A DNA stretch of 44,231 nucleotides. Origin: Demequina gelatinilytica. GTDB lineage: Bacteria; Actinomycetota; Actinomycetes; Actinomycetales; Demequinaceae. The stretch covers positions 22,036 through 66,266 of the forward strand of contig NZ_BBLV01000016.1 of the NCBI RefSeq assembly GCF_000971115.1, read 5' to 3'. The stretch's first letter is position 1, and the number at the start of each line of letters is the position of its first letter. A program made the position numbers and the translations under genes. The notes under the pieces are model-generated. The model did no database searches. It saw only the letters and a program-made list of their open reading frames with translations, and was not told the DNA's origin. Below are positions 41,450-44,231 of the stretch, piece after piece.

Positions 41450-43950
41450 CCGACCCGTTCCGCGACACGTCGCTGCCCGCCGAGGACCGCGCCGCCGACC
41501 TTCTCGCGCGGCTCACACCCGAGGAGCGCATCGCGATGCTGCACCAGGTGGTCGCGCCCATCGAACGGCTCGGGCTCGGCGAGTTCCACACCGGCTGCGA
41601 GGCGCTGCACGGCGCGGCCTGGATGGGGACGGCGACCGTGTTCCCGCAGCCCGTGGGGCTCGCGGCGACATGGGACACGGGCCTCATCGAGCGCGTGGGT
41701 GCGGCCTCCGCGACCGAGGTGCGCGCCAAGCGCGCCGAGAAGCCGTCGGTGAGCCTCAACGTGTGGGCGCCCGTGGTCAACACGCTGCGCCACCCCGGAT
41801 GGGGGCGCAACGAGGAGGGCTACTCGGAGGACCCGCATGTCACCGGGCTCTTCGGGGCGGCGTACGCCCAGGGTCTGCGCGGTCGCGATCCTCGCGTGTG
41901 GCGCACGGTGCCCGCCCTCAAGCACTTCCTGGGCTACTCCAACGAGACGGACCGCTCCGTGACGTCCTCCGAGATGTCGCTGCGCACCCTTCACGAGGAG
42001 GAGCTGCCTGCCTTCCGCTGCGCCCTCGAGACCGGCGCGGCAGGCGGCATGATGCTCGCGTACAACAGGGTCAACGGGAAGGCGGCGCACACGCAGCCCG
42101 AGCTCGTCGCGGAGGCGCGCTCGTGGGCGCCGGACTCGATCGCGGTGGTGTCGGACGCCGCCGCCCCGACGTTCCTGGTGACCACGCAGCGCGAGGAGCC
42201 CGACTTCGTGCACGGCGCGGCCGCGCTGATCCGGGCCGGCATGGACTCCTTCACCGACAACGACGCGGACTCCTCCCCCACCGTCGCGCAGGTGACGGCC
42301 GCCCTCGAGGCCGGGCTGCTGACCATGGAGGACGTGGACCGCGCCGTGCTGCGGCTGCTCGAGCTGCGGGTTCGGACGGGCGAGCTCGACGGCGACGCCG
42401 ATCCGTACGGGGCCGTGTCGCTCGCGGACCTTGACACGGCGGCGTCGCGCGCGCTGGCGCGGGAGGCGGTGGCCGCGTCGGTGGTGGTGCTGCGCAACTC
42501 GGCCGGCGTGCTGCCGCTCGCCGCGCCTTCGCGGGTCGCCGTGGTGGGCCCGCTCGCCGACGACATCCTCACGGACTGGTACTCGGGCACGCCGCCGTAC
42601 AAGTCGACCGTCGCCGGCGCGCTTGCGGAGCGCTTCCCGGGCGCCGCGGTGACCGTCGCGACGGGCGCCGATACGGTCTCGCTCCGGGCAGCATCGTCCG
42701 GCGCCTACCTCACCGCGTCCGAGGATGGATCGACGGTGGGTGCGACCGCTGCATCCGGCGCGGACGATGCGCAGTGGGACGTCACCGACTGGGGCGACGG
42801 CGTGCTCACGCTGCGCTCGCACGCGAGCGGGCTGCTGCTCACGGGCGGGCACTGGCCGGTCCGAGCCGATGCGTCGCGCGTGGGCGGCTGGGTCGCGCAG
42901 GAGAGCTTCCGCAAGCACGTGCATCCCGACGGGACCTGGTCGCTGCTCCACCTGGGCTCGGGGCGCTGGCTGCGCGCGTGGCGCGACTCCGGCCTGGTCG
43001 CGGCCGATGCGGTGACGGTCGACACGGCCGAGCGCTTCAGGGTGCAGACCGTGCGTGCCGGGCTTGCGTCCGTCGCGGACGCGGCGGCCGGCGCCGATGC
43101 CGTGGTGGTCGCGGTCGGCAACGACCCTCACCTCGCCGGGCGCGAGACCGAGGACCGGCCGCACCTGTGGCTGCCGGAGTCCGCGGCGGCGGTGTGGCGG
43201 GCGGCCAGCGCGGCGAACCCGAAGGCGGTGCTCGCGATCATGTCGAGCTTCCCCTACGTGCTGCCCTCCGGGGTCGCCGATGCCCCGACCGTGGTGTGGT
43301 CGAGCCACGGCGGCCAGGAGATGGGTCGCGGGCTGGTGGACGTGCTGACCGGCGACGTCGAGCCCCGGGGCCGGCTCGCACAGTCGTGGCCGGTGGACCC
43401 GTCGCAGGCCGGGGACCTGTTCGACTACGACACGCTCCGTCAGCAGGCCACGTACCGGCACCAGCCCGCGCCGTACGCGTTCGCCTTCGGTCATGGGCTC
43501 ACCTATGGCGAGGTCGCCTACTCGGCGGTCGCGCTCGAGGCAGACGTGGTGACGGCGCCCGCGCCCACGCATCGGCACGCGTCGTTCGTGGCGCGCCCCG
43601 ACGAGGCGGTGGTCTCCGCCACGGTGACCGTGACGAACTCCGGTGAGCGCGATGCCGATGAGCTGGTGCAGGTCTACGTGGAGCCCGCCGAGGAGTTCGC
43701 GCTCCCGACGCCGCGTCGCCTCCTGGTCGCATACGAGCGGGTGCGGCTCGCGCCCGGTGAGACTCGCATCGTGCCGCTGGCCTTCCCGGTCGCCCGGCTG
43801 TCGGTGTGGGACGGCTCCGTGCGACTCGGCGGCGCACCGCAGGACTGGCTGCACGAGGGCGCGCTGCGCGTGCAGCCCGGCCTGTACCGGGTCGCCGCCG
43901 GACCCTCCGCCGATGCGCTCGAGGTGGGCACCGAGCTCACGGTCGAGTAA
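41446..43950 (+). CDS. Glycoside hydrolase family 3 with inserted beta-trefoil-like domain
   Basis: This 834-residue enzyme has no signal peptide. The TIM barrel (about 1-300) has HGAAWMGTATVFPQPVGLAATWD, KHFLGYSNETDR and the nucleophile region VVSDAAAPTF (Asp about 237; many relatives have SDW here). The alpha/beta sandwich (from about 340) is split by an insert at about 408-535 with repeats such as LRAASSGAYLTA, LTLRSHASGLLL and WSLLHLGSGRWL, which look like a fascin/ricin-type trefoil. An FnIII-like domain closes the protein. Expected activity is beta-glucosidase or beta-xylosidase. Confidence 0.88.
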   Translation: MTDPFRDTSLPAEDRAADLLARLTPEERIAMLHQVVAPIERLGLGEFHTGCEALHGAAWMGTATVFPQPVGLAATWDTGLIERVGAASATEVRAKRAEKPSVSLNVWAPVVNTLRHPGWGRNEEGYSEDPHVTGLFGAAYAQGLRGRDPRVWRTVPALKHFLGYSNETDRSVTSSEMSLRTLHEEELPAFRCALETGAAGGMMLAYNRVNGKAAHTQPELVAEARSWAPDSIAVVSDAAAPTFLVTTQREEPDFVHGAAALIRAGMDSFTDNDADSSPTVAQVTAALEAGLLTMEDVDRAVLRLLELRVRTGELDGDADPYGAVSLADLDTAASRALAREAVAASVVVLRNSAGVLPLAAPSRVAVVGPLADDILTDWYSGTPPYKSTVAGALAERFPGAAVTVATGADTVSLRAASSGAYLTASEDGSTVGATAASGADDAQWDVTDWGDGVLTLRSHASGLLLTGGHWPVRADASRVGGWVAQESFRKHVHPDGTWSLLHLGSGRWLRAWRDSGLVAADAVTVDTAERFRVQTVRAGLASVADAAAGADAVVVAVGNDPHLAGRETEDRPHLWLPESAAAVWRAASAANPKAVLAIMSSFPYVLPSGVADAPTVVWSSHGGQEMGRGLVDVLTGDVEPRGRLAQSWPVDPSQAGDLFDYDTLRQQATYRHQPAPYAFAFGHGLTYGEVAYSAVALEADVVTAPAPTHRHASFVARPDEAVVSATVTVTNSGERDADELVQVYVEPAEEFALPTPRRLLVAYERVRLAPGETRIVPLAFPVARLSVWDGSVRLGGAPQDWLHEGALRVQPGLYRVAAGPSADALEVGTELTVE

Positions 43951-44062
43951 GGCACGCACAGGCCCGTCAACGCGTGATCGCGCCCACCGGGGGCGCGTCG
44001 CCCGTGTCGGGGCGTGCCGGTAGGGCGCCCGCCGTGGGGTGGGCGCCGTGGGGGCGTGGCAG

Positions 44063-44231
44063 CTAGCCGGGTGGGCTTGCGATGGCGGGTGTGCGTGCGG
44101 GTAGGTCGACCTGGAGTGCGGCTTTGCCGCCTCGTCTGGAGGTGCGGGTGGGGTCGATGCTGGCGGGTGGGGTGAACCACACCTCGGTGGTGGTGGCGTG
44201 GACTTGCCAGCCGTCGTCGTGGATGCGGTGG
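44063..44231 (-). CDS. DUF222/HNH endonuclease-type protein, C-terminal end, cut by the window edge
   Basis: The last 55 codons and TAG stop (44063-44065) of a minus-strand gene are present. The sequence includes HRIHDDGWQVHATTTEVWF and PPASIDPTRTSRRGGKAAL, matching the region just after the HNH motif and the Pro-rich tail of DUF222/HNH proteins. The HNH residues themselves would lie outside the window. It converges with the GH3 gene. The interval 43951-44062 between them holds only GC-rich inverted repeats (GGCGCCC ... GGGCGCC) that could act as a terminator. Confidence 0.65.
   Translation of the reverse strand, partial: HRIHDDGWQVHATTTEVWFTPPASIDPTRTSRRGGKAALQVDLPARTPAIASPPG

Larger units (their letters stand above)
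6147..42770. repeat. Dispersed 9-base motif GGACGATGC, 19 copies
   Basis: Plus-strand copies start at 8648, 9102, 9769, 13815, 13830, 16279, 17438, 17618, 19770, 21676, 24505, 31220 and 42762. Minus-strand copies (GCATCGTCC) start at 6147, 12311, 13903, 19963, 36247 and 42691. Thirteen are read as Asp-Asp-Ala, two as Ala-Ser-Ser on the opposite strand, and four are between genes. None lies in the integrated element. Confidence 0.7.

Noticed and set aside
44063..44231. Window as a closed circle, with one DUF222 gene spanning the junction
   Set aside because: The frames are compatible, a one-in-three chance, but the joined protein would have about 237 residues and no HNH region. The host-like core genes also do not suggest a 44-kb circular replicon.

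Overview
The window is very GC-rich (roughly 70% or more by eye) and has actinobacterial traits: DUF222/HNH (13E12-type) genes, DUF2510 proteins, an Rv2578c-type radical SAM gene with a LexA box of the TCGAAC-N4-GTTCGA type, a MetP/MetS pair, frequent GTG starts and GTGA/ATGA gene overlaps. It best fits a Micrococcales-like actinomycete; I cannot name the genus. Both ends cut through minus-strand DUF222/HNH genes (a 5' part at the left, a 3' part at the right), as expected of a contig broken at a multicopy family. I see no tRNA, rRNA, CRISPR array or insertion sequence.

Region 1 (about 0.6-5.69 kb) is a small integrated element with visibly lower GC. It holds a serine integrase, an HUH-type rolling-circle replication initiator with a small coupled ORF, hairpins that may be the replication origin, and a cargo of small membrane proteins plus an LPO_1073/Vpar_1526-like protein. 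Two translationally coupled cargo proteins share an N-S-x-Q-V-Q-A motif, at the C-terminus of one and the N-terminus of the next. This resembles the RHIM-like amyloid signalling motifs of bacterial immune and cell-death pairs and is my main candidate for an undescribed system.

Region 2 (5.7-31.1 kb) is mostly core chromosome: a macrodomain hydrolase, the oxidative pentose-phosphate genes zwf and gnd, a damage-regulated radical SAM gene, DUF4914, two APH-type kinases, a sugar O-acetyltransferase, hydrolases, a DUF2233 phosphodiester glycosidase lipoprotein, an NAD(P)-dependent oxidoreductase, a polar amino-acid ABC transporter, a tandem CorC/CNNM pair behind a proline-rich leader ORF, a transglutaminase-like membrane protein and the MetP/MetS importer.

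Region 3 (31.3-43.95 kb) starts with an alpha/beta hydrolase and is otherwise a carbohydrate-use locus. A LacI-type operator sits on the promoter of a two-permease plus binding-protein ABC operon that lacks its own ATPase, and a second similar operator lies between a divergent GH95/YesL pair and a GH42-GH3 pair. None of the glycoside hydrolases shows a signal peptide, so the likely scheme is import of fucosylated or galactosylated oligosaccharides followed by cytoplasmic hydrolysis.

Across the host DNA, but not in the integrated element, the 9-mer GGACGATGC occurs 19 times by my hand count, on both strands and in several coding contexts as well as between genes. This is far above a composition-based expectation of less than one.
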